NCBI GenBank assembly: GCA_964383495.1
Contig: CAYLHG010000003.1
Location: 1 to 64,000 of the forward strand
Length of the DNA: 64,000 nucleotides
Direction of reading: 5' to 3'
From: CAWKDC01 sp964383495
GTDB taxonomy: Bacteria > Pseudomonadota > Gammaproteobacteria > JABCZS01
The notes beneath the pieces were generated by a model. The model ran no database searches. It was not told where the DNA came from and saw nothing but the letters and a program-made list of their open reading frames with translations. The translations under genes were made by a program, and so were the position numbers. Numbering within the stretch: position 1 is the first letter of the stretch; each line of letters begins with the position of its first letter. Shown here piece after piece: positions 37,721 to 46,845 of the stretch.

Positions 37721-37739
37721 CTGACGCATTTGGCGTCAG
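37721..37739 (+). promoter_or_regulatory. Hairpin in the tpx upstream region
   Basis: CTGACGC (37721-37727) and GCGTCAG (37733-37739) are perfect arms around a five-base loop, 33 bp before the tpx ATG. It could be a regulator palindrome or a leader hairpin. It may also be the flank of the adjacent MITE-like element. Confidence 0.35.
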
Positions 37740-37772
37740 CCTGAATTATACACCGGAAGGGAGAAATGCACC

Positions 37773-38285
37773 ATGGCAACTGTTTTTTTCAAAGGCGAAC
37801 CCGTTCCTACCGCTGGCCACGTTCCTGCTGCAGGCAGCCCAGCCCCCGCTTTTACACTCACAGACAACTCACTGAAGGAACGGTCGTTGGCTGAGTTTAA
37901 AGGAAAAACCATTATCCTCAATATTTTTCCTAGCCTTGACACCCCCACATGTGCCGCCAGTGTAAATGCATTTAACCGTGCTGCAACTTCTTTAACAAAT
38001 ACAGTTGTGTTATGTATTTCGATGGATTTGCCCTTTGCGCAAAGCCGTTTTTGTGGCGCAGGCAATGTTCACGATGTTATTACACTTTCTGCCTTTCGCC
38101 ATCATGAGTTTGGGGAAGCTTATGGCGTAACAATCATGAGTGGTCCGTTGCAAGGTTTGCTATCTCGCGCGGTGCTCATTATCAACCCTGAAGGGCAAGT
38201 CACATACGCAGAACATGTTGCTGAAATCACTCAAGAGCCGGATTATCCCAAAGCATTAGGCAGTCTACAAGCGTGGTCTGCTTAG
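37773..38285 (+). CDS. tpx: Thiol peroxidase (atypical 2-Cys peroxiredoxin)
   Basis: 170 residues. Tpx reduces lipid and other hydroperoxides using thioredoxin. The peroxidatic Cys is C60 in LDTPTCAASV and the resolving Cys is C94 in QSRFCGAGNV, matching positions 61 and 95 of E. coli Tpx. The start MATVFFKGEPVP is typical. GGGAGA lies upstream. It is followed by gmhB after one base. Confidence 0.96.
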   Translation: MATVFFKGEPVPTAGHVPAAGSPAPAFTLTDNSLKERSLAEFKGKTIILNIFPSLDTPTCAASVNAFNRAATSLTNTVVLCISMDLPFAQSRFCGAGNVHDVITLSAFRHHEFGEAYGVTIMSGPLQGLLSRAVLIINPEGQVTYAEHVAEITQEPDYPKALGSLQAWSA

Positions 38286-38286
38286 C

Positions 38287-38841
38287 ATGACGATGGCAAA
38301 TACAAAGCTTGTCATACTGGATCGTGACGGGGTGATTAATCAAGACTCACCCCATTTTATTAAATCTCCTGATGAATGGGTTCCACTACCCGGCAGTATT
38401 GAAGCCATTGCTGCCTTAAAACAAGCAGGTTTTTTAGTGGCAGTGTGTACAAATCAATCGGGCGTGGGAAGAGGGTATTACACTGAAGCAACGCTTTCAG
38501 CCATTCATTCCAAAATGGAATTATTATTAGCAGCACAAGGCTATGCATTTGACGCTATTGTTTATTGCCCACACTTACCTGAAGCTAATTGTGCATGCCG
38601 CAAACCAAAACCTGGAATGGTGGAAAACTTGCTGGCACAATTAAATGTTGGGCCCGATGAAACATGGATAATTGGCGATAGCTTTCGTGATCTCGCCGCA
38701 GGCATGAGTGCCGGCTGCCGCACGCTATTAGTGAAAACAGGGAATGGCGAAAAAACATTAAGTAAACATGCTGCAGAACTTATCAATATTCCTGTTTATG
38801 CAGATTTGAAGGAAGCGGTGGGGATGTTTGTAAAACAATGA
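38287..38841 (+). CDS. gmhB: D-glycero-beta-D-manno-heptose-1,7-bisphosphate 7-phosphatase
   Basis: 184 residues of the HAD superfamily. It makes the heptose-1-phosphate precursor for lipopolysaccharide inner core. Visible are the catalytic D-x-D motif in VILDRDGVIN, motif II CTNQSGVGRG, the zinc loop CPHLPEANCACRKPKPG and motif IV WIIGDSFRDL. An ATG six bases downstream (38293) is an alternative start. Lies one base after tpx. Confidence 0.92.
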   Translation: MTMANTKLVILDRDGVINQDSPHFIKSPDEWVPLPGSIEAIAALKQAGFLVAVCTNQSGVGRGYYTEATLSAIHSKMELLLAAQGYAFDAIVYCPHLPEANCACRKPKPGMVENLLAQLNVGPDETWIIGDSFRDLAAGMSAGCRTLLVKTGNGEKTLSKHAAELINIPVYADLKEAVGMFVKQ

Positions 38842-38922
38842 ACGTGTCCATCTGCAGCTCTAGGCTTTCCTAAATTAGAGCTTGGTGGTAAAAAAAGAGG
38901 GGCTACATAACAGCTCAAAAAC

Positions 38923-38957
38923 CTTGCAATAATAATATAATATATTATTATTGCAAG
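38923..38957. repeat. Perfect 17-bp palindrome abutting a broken NTPase gene
   Basis: CTTGCAATAATAATATA (38923-38939) and its exact reverse complement (38941-38957) flank a single base. The ATG of the NTPase reading frame starts at 38959, so the palindrome occupies the place of the ribosome-binding site. No Shine-Dalgarno is otherwise visible. Likely an operator or translation-blocking hairpin. A weaker 7-bp inverted repeat AGCTCTA/TAGAGCT lies at 38856-38882. Confidence 0.7.
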
Positions 38958-38958
38958 C

Positions 38959-40109
38959 ATGATAACTCGGCTATCTCAATCGACAATCCTACAGCAGCTG
39001 CGCCACTCACCCGCTGTAGCCTCTTAGGCCCGCGGCAAGTAGGGAAAACCACGCTCGCTCGCGAAATTGCTAGGCAATGGCCCAAAGAAAATGTTTACCT
39101 TGATTTAGCAAGGATTAGCGAACCTGAAATTTACCTCAAAAAACCAGGCAAATTAATTATTCTTGATGAAATTCAAAGAGTTCCCACGCTATTCCCTGTA
39201 TTGCGATCAATCATTGACGAGCGTCGCTTTGCCGGTGAAAAAAATGGGCAATTTTTGCTTCTAGGGCCTGCTTCGTTGGACATTGTTCAAGGTGTTTCAG
39301 AAAGTCTTGCAGGTCGCGTGTCTTATGTCGATTTAGGTATTGTAAATGCACTTGAGTATTCCTCCGACAACGATTTAAATCCCTTATGGTTACGGGGTGG
39401 GTTTCCAGAGAGTTTATTGGCAGGCACAGATATAGAAAGTTTTATTTGGCGAGAAAATTTTATTACAAGCTATCTGGAGCGCGATATTCCCAATTTAGGG
39501 CCCAGAGTTCCTGCTGAAACGTTACGGCGTTTTTGGACAATGCTGGCACATCTACAAGGGCAAATCATCGATAAAGCCAGTATTGCTGCGGGTATCGGCG
39601 TAAGCGCTCCTACCATTGCACGTTATATTGATCTTTTAGTCGATTTATTTTTACTTCGTCCGCTACAACCATGGTCAGGCAATATCGGCAAACGTTTGGT
39701 TAAACGTCCTAAGTATTTTATTCGTGACAGTGGTTTAGTACATGCATTATTAAATCTTACAAGCCTAGATGATTTACTGGGCCACCCCGTAGCAGGTAAA
39801 AGTTGGGAAGGATTTGTTATAGAAAATTTATTGTCTATAGCGCCTAAGCGAGCCATCCCATTTTTTTATGAATCAAGCAGCAAAGCAGAAATTGATCTTG
39901 TTTTTGAAATCTCACCTCACACCCGTGTTGCCATAGAAGTAAAACGATCTCTCAATCCCACACTTTCAAAAGGATTTTACAATGCCTGTGAGGCGCTTGC
40001 CATTGAGCAGTCCTACATTGTTTATCCTGGACAGGAACGTTTCGCCTATGCTAAAAATATTGAAGTATTGCCATTGAAAGAAATGATGGAAATGATAAGA
40101 GACATGTAA
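38959..40109 (+). pseudogene. AAA/DUF4143 NTPase, frameshifted in the Walker A region
   Basis: From the ATG at 38959 the frame reads M-I-T-R-L-S-Q ... H-S-P-A-V-A and then meets a stop at 39022-39026. One frame over it continues at 39021 as L-L-G-P-R-Q-V-G-K-T-T-L-A, the family P-loop, and stays open to 40109. Restoring one C (GCC-CTC) joins them as A-V-A-L-L-G-P-R-Q-V-G-K. Walker B (KLIILDEIQRVP) and the C-terminal D...E-V-K pair (AEIDLVF and VAIEVKRS) are intact. It is either a recent pseudogene, an assembly error, or a gene read by frameshifting. An internal TTG start at 39201 would lack the P-loop. Confidence 0.8.
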
Positions 40110-40237
40110 TTTATTTCAAAACTGGCCACAATTTCTCTCGCCAGCGTGGGCTTTCCTACCTGGCGCTCCCCTATAATGGCTACGACAGGGAACAGGGTCA
40201 TCAACGTTTTTAAAGAAGGGCAACATTCCGCTGGCAA
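40110..40237 (-). pseudogene. N-terminal fragment of a second AAA/DUF4143 NTPase
   Basis: The minus-strand frame reads LKTLMTLFPVVAIIGERQVG and K-P-T-L-A-R-E-I-V-A, clearly the family N-terminus and P-loop, with Thr replaced by Pro at the critical P-loop position (G-K-P instead of G-K-T). Homology ends where the frame enters the 3' end of the frameshifted neighbour, so the rest of this gene is gone. A tail-to-tail arrangement of two related remnants suggests recombination or insertion between family members. Confidence 0.7.
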
Positions 40238-40297
40238 ATATTGGCATCATTTTGTTTGAATTGTATAGGTTAATCGTGAAACACCCAGCTTAAAGCG

Positions 40298-41836
40298 CTA
40301 GGGATTCCCCCCTAAATCAGGGCCTGCTTTTGGAATGTTACCAGAAGCAATTGGCTGAGCCGAGTATCCAGTGAGGCTAGTTGAGCTTGTTGCCGTACAA
40401 CGCAAGGTGCTTTGTAACTGCTCAAGATGGGCGTACAGGGGCACTTTATAAATGTCATTTACTAAAAAACTGACGGGGACATTGTGTTCAAATAAAATGG
40501 TTATCCGAAAACTGGGCTTGGAATTCTCATTTGTATTTTCTTGGATACAATGCACTTGATGTGGGATAACGCCTATACTAAAAACTAATTCAGTGTAAAC
40601 AGCAACAAGCAAATTTTCTAGCTGGTCTTGACTCGAAGTTGGTATAAGCAACCCTATGCTTACATAGCTGTCATCCCCAATGGGGAATAGCTTATCAATG
40701 ACAGTATTTGCTGCTTCGACATTTCGAAATCGGACCAGCGCATTCGCAAGGATAGCGGCTATTTTCATTTTTTTTAAAAGCGCTTGTTGATTGTCTGCAC
40801 GATATGCTGAAAGCGCAAGATGAAAAAAATCATGCTCAGGCATTAAAGAAGGGCCTAGATATTGGTCATGTGCTGCGTAAAGATTACTTTTAGCATTAGG
40901 TAAGTAAGCTTGTACAAGGCGTGCCCCAAAAAAAGCAGCAGCATTAAACGCTTCATAAGGCAGATATCCGAAAGCAAATATAGGAAGCACTTGTTGTCGT
41001 GTGTTCCTTAAAGCACCATAAAGGAGTGCGATGGAGGGATAATGGATACTGAGTTTTTGTTCATTATTGGTCACGTAATAAGGTAATCCACCAATCAAAG
41101 TTTCTATAGTGACTGGCAGCCGTTTCCACTCATCTAGCGGTTCCGTGACCCGCTGGTAAGCCAACCGGCCCCATTCAGAAGCCAAAATGCCAGTATAGCC
41201 CAATGTAATATCTGCAAAAACCACTTGATGTAATAAGAGGGGCTGACAAGATGGAACGTACTCTTTTGAACGCGCTTTTAAGGGGGTTTGCTCTGTTGCC
41301 ATGTACAGTGTAAACGGCGCTTCGCCAAACTGAATAATGCTTGCTTGCCACAAAAGCAACGTATTGAGTGTATCTATAGAAAGTGCGCCTTGATCTACCC
41401 TATTCAATGCTACGCCCAACCATTGAGATGTTTTAAACAAAGCACATAAGCGGGTTTTTAAATCCTGCAATGCTTCTTGTGTTATTTCTTCTTCAGGTTG
41501 ATTGAAAGTGTTATTAATAGAGGAAATCTGCGCAGTAATATTGTGACATATATTTGGGTTCTCAGGCAGATCAAGTAAAAGTTGATCTTCTTTAGTAACA
41601 AATGCAGTTAAAAACCACCGCTTGAGTAGCTCAACGTTATGGGCAAATGGTTGTTGAGAGAGATGAAAAAGATCGACAAGCGCAGATGATGGGAGAGGCT
41701 GCTTTTGATTTGAAAGTACTCGTTGCTTTTGCTCTTCTTTGCTTGGAATCTGTGCAGCCCATTGTTTCGCCCACTCGGGGCTATCTTGGGAAACAAAGGG
41801 AGAGGGACCAAATTTTAAATGCTCTGAAGGAATCAT
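40298..41836 (-). CDS. Orphan cytoplasmic-type protein
   Basis: About 512 residues, not recognised. The sequence has no signal peptide or membrane segment and looks like a globular alpha/beta protein with long Leu-rich stretches. The C-terminus is Gly/Pro/Ser-rich (ending G-N-P). The ATG at 41836 follows GGGGTG; the reading frame extends 13 codons further without a better site. Isolated between an NTPase remnant and znuA. An effector or accessory role is possible, unproven. Confidence 0.65.
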   Translation of the reverse strand: MIPSEHLKFGPSPFVSQDSPEWAKQWAAQIPSKEEQKQRVLSNQKQPLPSSALVDLFHLSQQPFAHNVELLKRWFLTAFVTKEDQLLLDLPENPNICHNITAQISSINNTFNQPEEEITQEALQDLKTRLCALFKTSQWLGVALNRVDQGALSIDTLNTLLLWQASIIQFGEAPFTLYMATEQTPLKARSKEYVPSCQPLLLHQVVFADITLGYTGILASEWGRLAYQRVTEPLDEWKRLPVTIETLIGGLPYYVTNNEQKLSIHYPSIALLYGALRNTRQQVLPIFAFGYLPYEAFNAAAFFGARLVQAYLPNAKSNLYAAHDQYLGPSLMPEHDFFHLALSAYRADNQQALLKKMKIAAILANALVRFRNVEAANTVIDKLFPIGDDSYVSIGLLIPTSSQDQLENLLVAVYTELVFSIGVIPHQVHCIQENTNENSKPSFRITILFEHNVPVSFLVNDIYKVPLYAHLEQLQSTLRCTATSSTSLTGYSAQPIASGNIPKAGPDLGGNP

Positions 41837-41890
41837 CTGCAACACCCCAATTACAATATATTTGTAAGTTATCACTCAAAATATAATTTG

Positions 41891-42799
41891 TCAATGATTA
41901 AGCTGTTGTTTGCTTTCACTCTGGCCCAGGCATCCTACCAGCTCATCCGCAATATCTGTCAGCAAGGCAGCATAACCTTCTGTGCCAGCAGGGATTTCTG
42001 CTCCCATTGGGTTCAATACCCCCAGCTTTACATGGTTCTCTGTCGCAAACTGCTTCAACGTGTCACTGTGATTTTGCGGCTCGCTAAATATACAAGGAAT
42101 ATGCTCTGCTTTCACCAGTTGGCTCATCGCTAGCCAGCGCTTTGCACCTATCGGCACGGTGGGGCTGAGCACAATACTATCTAAGCGTTTTAACCCATAA
42201 CGTTTTTCAAAATATTGAAAAGCATCATGATAAACCAAAAAAGGTATTGATTGCATAGGTGTCAATTTTTTTTCCAATTCAGTATTCAGCGCAGAAATCT
42301 TCTCAACAAATTTTGCGACATTTCGTCGGTATATTTTTTGACGTTCAGGATCAAGCGCACTCAAACGTTTTTCCAATTGTTTAGCAATCGTCATCGCATT
42401 AAAAGAATCTAACCATAAGTGTGGATCCATGGGGACATTTTGAGGAATAGTATCGTCTGTTTGCCGCAATGGATAACGCAACATATAAGGCTCAGCGAGT
42501 AACACCATTTGTCGAGAAACAGGTACTTTTGCAATAGCATCCGTTAAATACGTTTCTAACGAAGGACCAATCCAAATTAAAACATCTGCTTTTTGAATAG
42601 CCGCGTATTGTGAGGGCTTTAACGCATAAGCATGTTCAGAAGCGCCTTCTGGCACAAGCAACACAGGATGCCCCACGTTCCCCATGACAGCTTGCGCAAT
42701 ATGGTACAAAGGCAAAATACTAACAACTACTGTCGGCGCCTGTGCAAAAGCATGCGTCGCTACGACGATCCAGAGCAGCCACCCGAAAAACCATTTCAT
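41891..42799 (-). CDS. znuA: Periplasmic zinc-binding protein ZnuA
   Basis: 302 residues. The signal peptide ends at ATHAFA. The cluster A-I metal-binding histidines are visible in SEHAYALKPSQ, DPHLWLDSFN and VYHDAFQYF. It delivers Zn2+ to ZnuBC. The His/Asp-rich loop typical of enterobacterial ZnuA is missing, with only a short neutral stretch before DPHLWLD. The ATG directly follows the queF stop (TAA-ATG). znuC and znuB are on the opposite strand, about 2.5 kb away. Confidence 0.9.
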   Translation of the reverse strand: MKWFFGWLLWIVVATHAFAQAPTVVVSILPLYHIAQAVMGNVGHPVLLVPEGASEHAYALKPSQYAAIQKADVLIWIGPSLETYLTDAIAKVPVSRQMVLLAEPYMLRYPLRQTDDTIPQNVPMDPHLWLDSFNAMTIAKQLEKRLSALDPERQKIYRRNVAKFVEKISALNTELEKKLTPMQSIPFLVYHDAFQYFEKRYGLKRLDSIVLSPTVPIGAKRWLAMSQLVKAEHIPCIFSEPQNHSDTLKQFATENHVKLGVLNPMGAEIPAGTEGYAALLTDIADELVGCLGQSESKQQLNH

Positions 42800-43618
42800 T
42801 TATTGCCTCACTAAACGTATGTTGTTAGGTCGCCCCGTTTTGGATGTGCTGCGATAAGGATTAATATCTACACCTCCACGGCGAGTATAGCGCGCATACA
42901 CTGTTAATGCGCTCGGCTGGCAGTACGATAAAATATCCAAAAACATTTTTTCCACACAATGTTCATGAAATTCTTGCTCACGATGGAAGTGAATGATGTA
43001 TCGCAATAACGAAGGATGATCGATTGCCAATCCTGTATATTGAATTTGCACACTGCCCCAATCAGGTTGACCCGTCACAGGACAATTTGATTTCAATAAA
43101 TCAGATGTCAATGTTTCCGCCACCACTTTATCAGAACAAGTATGTAACAATGAAGCATTATCCGTAGGCTCACATGTGATCTCATATTGATCTAACGAAA
43201 CACCTGGCAAGCTTGCGTGTAATGATCCATGTAAATCAGACAGCGGCGCTAACAAAACATCAACCGGCACGCCTACTGCGTCGCTTAAATCACGTTGCAA
43301 TACTGCTTGTACCGCTCCCGTACTGGCAAAACGTGATTGACTAAAACTTGTCAAATATAATTTGAATGATTTCGATTCAATCAAAAAAGGGCTTGCGCAA
43401 TCAATGCGACATTCTGCAACCGCTACTTGCGGTTTTCCATGCTCGTTTAACCAAGAGATTTCATAAGCATTCCAAAGATCCAGACCATAAAAGGGAAGAG
43501 GATCTTGCGATGATAACCCTAATGATTCTCGCGACAATGCGCGAGGAATTTTATCTAAGAGCGAAGGCGTGTAGGTTTGAATATAAGAAGATTTTTTTCC
43601 TAAATGTGTTAATGCCAT
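42800..43618 (-). CDS. queF: NADPH-dependent 7-cyano-7-deazaguanine reductase
   Basis: 272 residues, the bimodular QueF type. It reduces preQ0 to preQ1 in queuosine biosynthesis. The catalytic Cys is C179 in SNCPVTGQPDWG with Asp186 nearby, and the substrate Glu motif is ESKSFKLYL (81-89). Placement between a His-rich membrane protein and znuA on one strand suggests cotranscription with zinc uptake genes. Confidence 0.95.
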   Translation of the reverse strand: MALTHLGKKSSYIQTYTPSLLDKIPRALSRESLGLSSQDPLPFYGLDLWNAYEISWLNEHGKPQVAVAECRIDCASPFLIESKSFKLYLTSFSQSRFASTGAVQAVLQRDLSDAVGVPVDVLLAPLSDLHGSLHASLPGVSLDQYEITCEPTDNASLLHTCSDKVVAETLTSDLLKSNCPVTGQPDWGSVQIQYTGLAIDHPSLLRYIIHFHREQEFHEHCVEKMFLDILSYCQPSALTVYARYTRRGGVDINPYRSTSKTGRPNNIRLVRQ

Positions 43619-43629
43619 AAAATACCCAC

Positions 43630-45186
43630 TTAGTGTCGCTTGCTACTGCCAGAGGCTGAAGCGTAAGGTTGTGCTGCAGCAGCAATAACAGCTGGCGCCA
43701 TTAAAGGTGCTTGTCCATGCAAATGCTGGACATGCACATATCCTTTAGCGCACGCCGGGTTATATTGCCAATGTAATGTGGTAGGATTACATTGCAAAGC
43801 ACCTAAACCTACTAAGCGCTGCGTGACACCTGGTTTATCTTCTGGATTTTTAAGTGGGCTTTTACCTGAATTGTTATTTGGTTTCTGATCTAATGAGGAG
43901 GACTGCGCAACACGCAGCTCTCGCATTAATAATAAGGTGTTTGGATCATTTAAAGCGACAGGGTAACTTACCATTTTATTACCTCTAAGGGGATCCTTGT
44001 ACTGAATTTGATCTATTATCTGCTCGTTTGATTTACCTAACAACACTGTCAGTACTTCATTTTCAATAAAATCGATTGCATCAAGCGTAGGAAGCTGCAT
44101 GGGCGCTGCACGATGTTTAATATAATCAATATCAACCACCTGGTGTCTTCCATCATACTTTACATACTTTTCCGTTATCAATATGTTTATTTTTCGACTT
44201 GCTGCTAAAATTTCTGCATTATCAACGCTTCCTCGCAACAATAAAAACCGTTCACACGCACGATAACAAGCATGAAAAATAAGTTTCTTTTCGTAAAACA
44301 TATTAGGTTCATTCCATGTGCCTAGGCTTATTAAAGCTGTTCCTACAATCTTCTGCATGTTGAGAAGTAAAGCATTATTTTGCATTAGAGCACGATACAT
44401 ATCCATCCTATCCATAATATCTTGCTTATAAACATCCAGCCGATACTGCGCTGTTACTGGCGCAAAGCCTGCAGAAATGAGCGCAGACACACGGCTGCCA
44501 ATAAACAATACACCCAATACAAAAGCACCGATTCCTAAATCCCCATCAAAAACGGTGGCTGCATACGCCATGAAAATAATAGCACTAAACACTGTGCCTA
44601 AAAAACCATTAAAATCATGTGCGTACCGGCTTGCTTGCATGTAGCGAATCGCTCGGGAAGGCCCTACTTCCTCCGTTTTGTCTGTCTTACTATTCACTAA
44701 CTCCTGCAGCTTCACCTGAGCGTCGTAATATTGCTGAATCTTATGGTGGTTGGCTGCACTTCCCACAAACACTGCGAACATGTTCATTAACATTCCCGCA
44801 TTGATGACTAAAGCAGCCCACAACGGCATGTCCTGAATCGCTACCCCTATACTTTTAATAATCGCATCAACATGGGATACGTCACCCCCTGCGTGCATCG
44901 CAGCATCTGCCACATTAAACGCCTGTATGGCAATGGGCACTAGCACGATAGCCAACACTGCCAGAATGGCTATATTCGTCATAATACGCACGATACGGGA
45001 AATATGGGCCGCCCATCCTGCTTTCAAACGCCCATCAAATGCCCAATTGCCAAAGTCAAATAGGAAAGGAACCCAGTGCTTGGTGTATAAAGCTCGCCCC
45101 TTTGCAAAAAAATGCCAAAAAATTCCCGAACCTTTGTGAGAATGCCCGTGACTGTGCGCTTCACCAGCATGGCTGTGACTCCCCAT
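43630..45186 (-). CDS. His-rich multi-pass membrane protein in the queF-znuA operon
   Basis: 518 residues, no recognised family. The first 20 residues contain six His (4, 6, 11, 13, 15, 17) in an H-S-H/H-G-H pattern suited to zinc binding. Hydrophobic segments lie at about 66-90, 112-145 and 205-250. The C-terminal half is soluble and ends Ser-rich with K-R-H. AAGGGTG precedes the ATG. It precedes queF by 11 bp. Context suggests a metal-handling role; a secreted effector is the alternative. Confidence 0.7.
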   Translation of the reverse strand: MGSHSHAGEAHSHGHSHKGSGIFWHFFAKGRALYTKHWVPFLFDFGNWAFDGRLKAGWAAHISRIVRIMTNIAILAVLAIVLVPIAIQAFNVADAAMHAGGDVSHVDAIIKSIGVAIQDMPLWAALVINAGMLMNMFAVFVGSAANHHKIQQYYDAQVKLQELVNSKTDKTEEVGPSRAIRYMQASRYAHDFNGFLGTVFSAIIFMAYAATVFDGDLGIGAFVLGVLFIGSRVSALISAGFAPVTAQYRLDVYKQDIMDRMDMYRALMQNNALLLNMQKIVGTALISLGTWNEPNMFYEKKLIFHACYRACERFLLLRGSVDNAEILAASRKINILITEKYVKYDGRHQVVDIDYIKHRAAPMQLPTLDAIDFIENEVLTVLLGKSNEQIIDQIQYKDPLRGNKMVSYPVALNDPNTLLLMRELRVAQSSSLDQKPNNNSGKSPLKNPEDKPGVTQRLVGLGALQCNPTTLHWQYNPACAKGYVHVQHLHGQAPLMAPAVIAAAAQPYASASGSSKRH

Positions 45187-45343
45187 TTTTTCACCCTTAT
45201 CTTTATGCGGGGTAGTAACTACATCATAAAACTACCATCCTGTCAAGAGGAGGGCTCACTCATCATCCTCACAAATCAGTTGAAAACTATGGACGTTACA
45301 ACCACCACATGCTATCGTTCTTCTCTATCGATAAGGATACACC

Positions 45344-46030
45344 ATGCAACTGCGCCTTGAAAACGTTGGCATCCAGCAAAAAGGCCGCTGGATATTACGC
45401 GATATTTCGCTCCAAATTGATGCGGGGCAAATCATCACCCTGATAGGACCCAACGGATGCGGTAAAACCACGTTATTGCGAGCGCTCTTGCAGCTTATCC
45501 CCCTCACCACTGGAAAAATTGAAAAAAAGCAGGGGTTACGCATTGGCTACATGCCTCAAAAACTCTACATCGATCCCACCTTGCCACTCACTGTTCAACG
45601 TTTCTTGCAACTCAGCCCCGCCTTTAATGAAACAGTACTTGAAAAATTGCGCGTTAAACCACTGCTTGAAAAATCCATGCATGTATTATCAGGGGGAGAA
45701 TCACAACGCGTATTATTAGCACGTGCATTAATGAACCAACCTGAATGCTTGGTATTGGATGAGCCACTGCAAGGCGTTGATGTGAATGGACAAGCTGCTT
45801 TTTATGATTTAATTTTAGAAGCGCGCCAATCATTGCAATGCAGTGTATTGATGGTATCGCATGATTTACATGTTGTAATGGCCAAAACAGACCAAGTAGT
45901 CTGCTTAAATCATCACATTTGTTGTTCTGGCACACCCGAAATGGTTACATTAGACCCCGCGTTTATTCATTTATTTGGAGAAAACGCAGCATGGTATGCG
46001 CATAAACACGATCATCATCATGATGAATAA
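45344..46030 (+). CDS. znuC: Zinc ABC transporter ATPase ZnuC
   Basis: 228 residues. Walker A GPNGCGKTT (35-43), signature LSGGESQR (115-122) and Walker B CLVLDE (135-140) are clear. The C-terminus is a His-rich tail (HKHDHHHDE) as often seen in zinc transporters. AAGGA lies before the ATG. It energises Zn2+ uptake with ZnuB and the remote ZnuA. No convincing Zur box could be picked out in the 157 bp upstream. Confidence 0.93.
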   Translation: MQLRLENVGIQQKGRWILRDISLQIDAGQIITLIGPNGCGKTTLLRALLQLIPLTTGKIEKKQGLRIGYMPQKLYIDPTLPLTVQRFLQLSPAFNETVLEKLRVKPLLEKSMHVLSGGESQRVLLARALMNQPECLVLDEPLQGVDVNGQAAFYDLILEARQSLQCSVLMVSHDLHVVMAKTDQVVCLNHHICCSGTPEMVTLDPAFIHLFGENAAWYAHKHDHHHDE

Positions 46031-46044
46031 AAGGATAAATAAGA

Positions 46045-46845
46045 ATGAACTATGATTTTTTAATTCGCGCTTTTATTGCTGGCATCGGCATTGCATTATT
46101 GTGCGCACCACTGGGCTCTTTGGTAGTATGGCGAAGATTATCTTATTTTGGCGATACGCTCTCACATGCTGCATTGCTCGGTGTTGCATTAAGCGCAGCA
46201 TTTTCATTAGCAACACCTTTTTATGGTATTTTATTCAGCGCGATTGTAATCAGTTTATTTTTATTATTCATGGAACATCACACGCGCTTACCCAGCGATG
46301 CTTTACTTGGGATCTTAGCGCATGGATCACTTGCGCTCGGTATTGTCGTTGTTTCTTTGTTACCTTCTTTCCGAACAGATTTATACGCTTATTTATTTGG
46401 TGATATTTTAGGTGCGAATAAAGCCGATATTTTGCACATTTACAGCATGGGTACAGTAGTATTGCTTCTTGTTGCAGCACGCTGGCGCGCATTATTAATG
46501 AGTACCATACATGAAGATCTTGCTAAAGTAGAAGGCATTCACGTCACACGTGAACGCACGCTGTTCACCTTGCTATTAGCCTGCGTCATCGCATTATCAA
46601 TCAAAATATTAGGCGTATTATTAATTACCGCCATGCTGGTTATTCCCGCCGCCAGCAGCCGCGCTTTTGCTCAAACACCTGAACAAATGGTAGCAGGCGG
46701 GGCCTTAAGCGGCGTGTTAGCTGTGGGAGGAGGCCTGCTATCTTCTCTATGGTTTGATTTACCCGCTGGGCCTATGATTGTTCTAGCCAGTATCCTCATC
46801 TTTATCTTGGCGTATACGGCAAAAAGTGTTATGGTACGCGCATGA
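46045..46845 (+). CDS. znuB: Zinc ABC transporter permease ZnuB
   Basis: 266 residues of the ABC-3 permease family, about eight membrane helices. GSLVVWRRLSYFGDTLSHAALLG is the family hallmark near the N-terminus, and a central LGDILGANKADI-like loop (FGDILGANKADI) contacts the ATPase. It follows znuC by 14 bp. The stop overlaps the next gene by 4 nt. Confidence 0.94.
   Translation: MNYDFLIRAFIAGIGIALLCAPLGSLVVWRRLSYFGDTLSHAALLGVALSAAFSLATPFYGILFSAIVISLFLLFMEHHTRLPSDALLGILAHGSLALGIVVVSLLPSFRTDLYAYLFGDILGANKADILHIYSMGTVVLLLVAARWRALLMSTIHEDLAKVEGIHVTRERTLFTLLLACVIALSIKILGVLLITAMLVIPAASSRAFAQTPEQMVAGGALSGVLAVGGGLLSSLWFDLPAGPMIVLASILIFILAYTAKSVMVRA

Noticed and set aside
38959..39030. Programmed ribosomal frameshift in the DUF4143 gene
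   Set aside because: No slippery heptamer or downstream pseudoknot is apparent at the shift; a lost C in a C run explains it more simply.
45187..45343. Zur operator before znuC
   Set aside because: No convincing TGTTATANTATAACA-like symmetric site could be found by eye in the divergent region.
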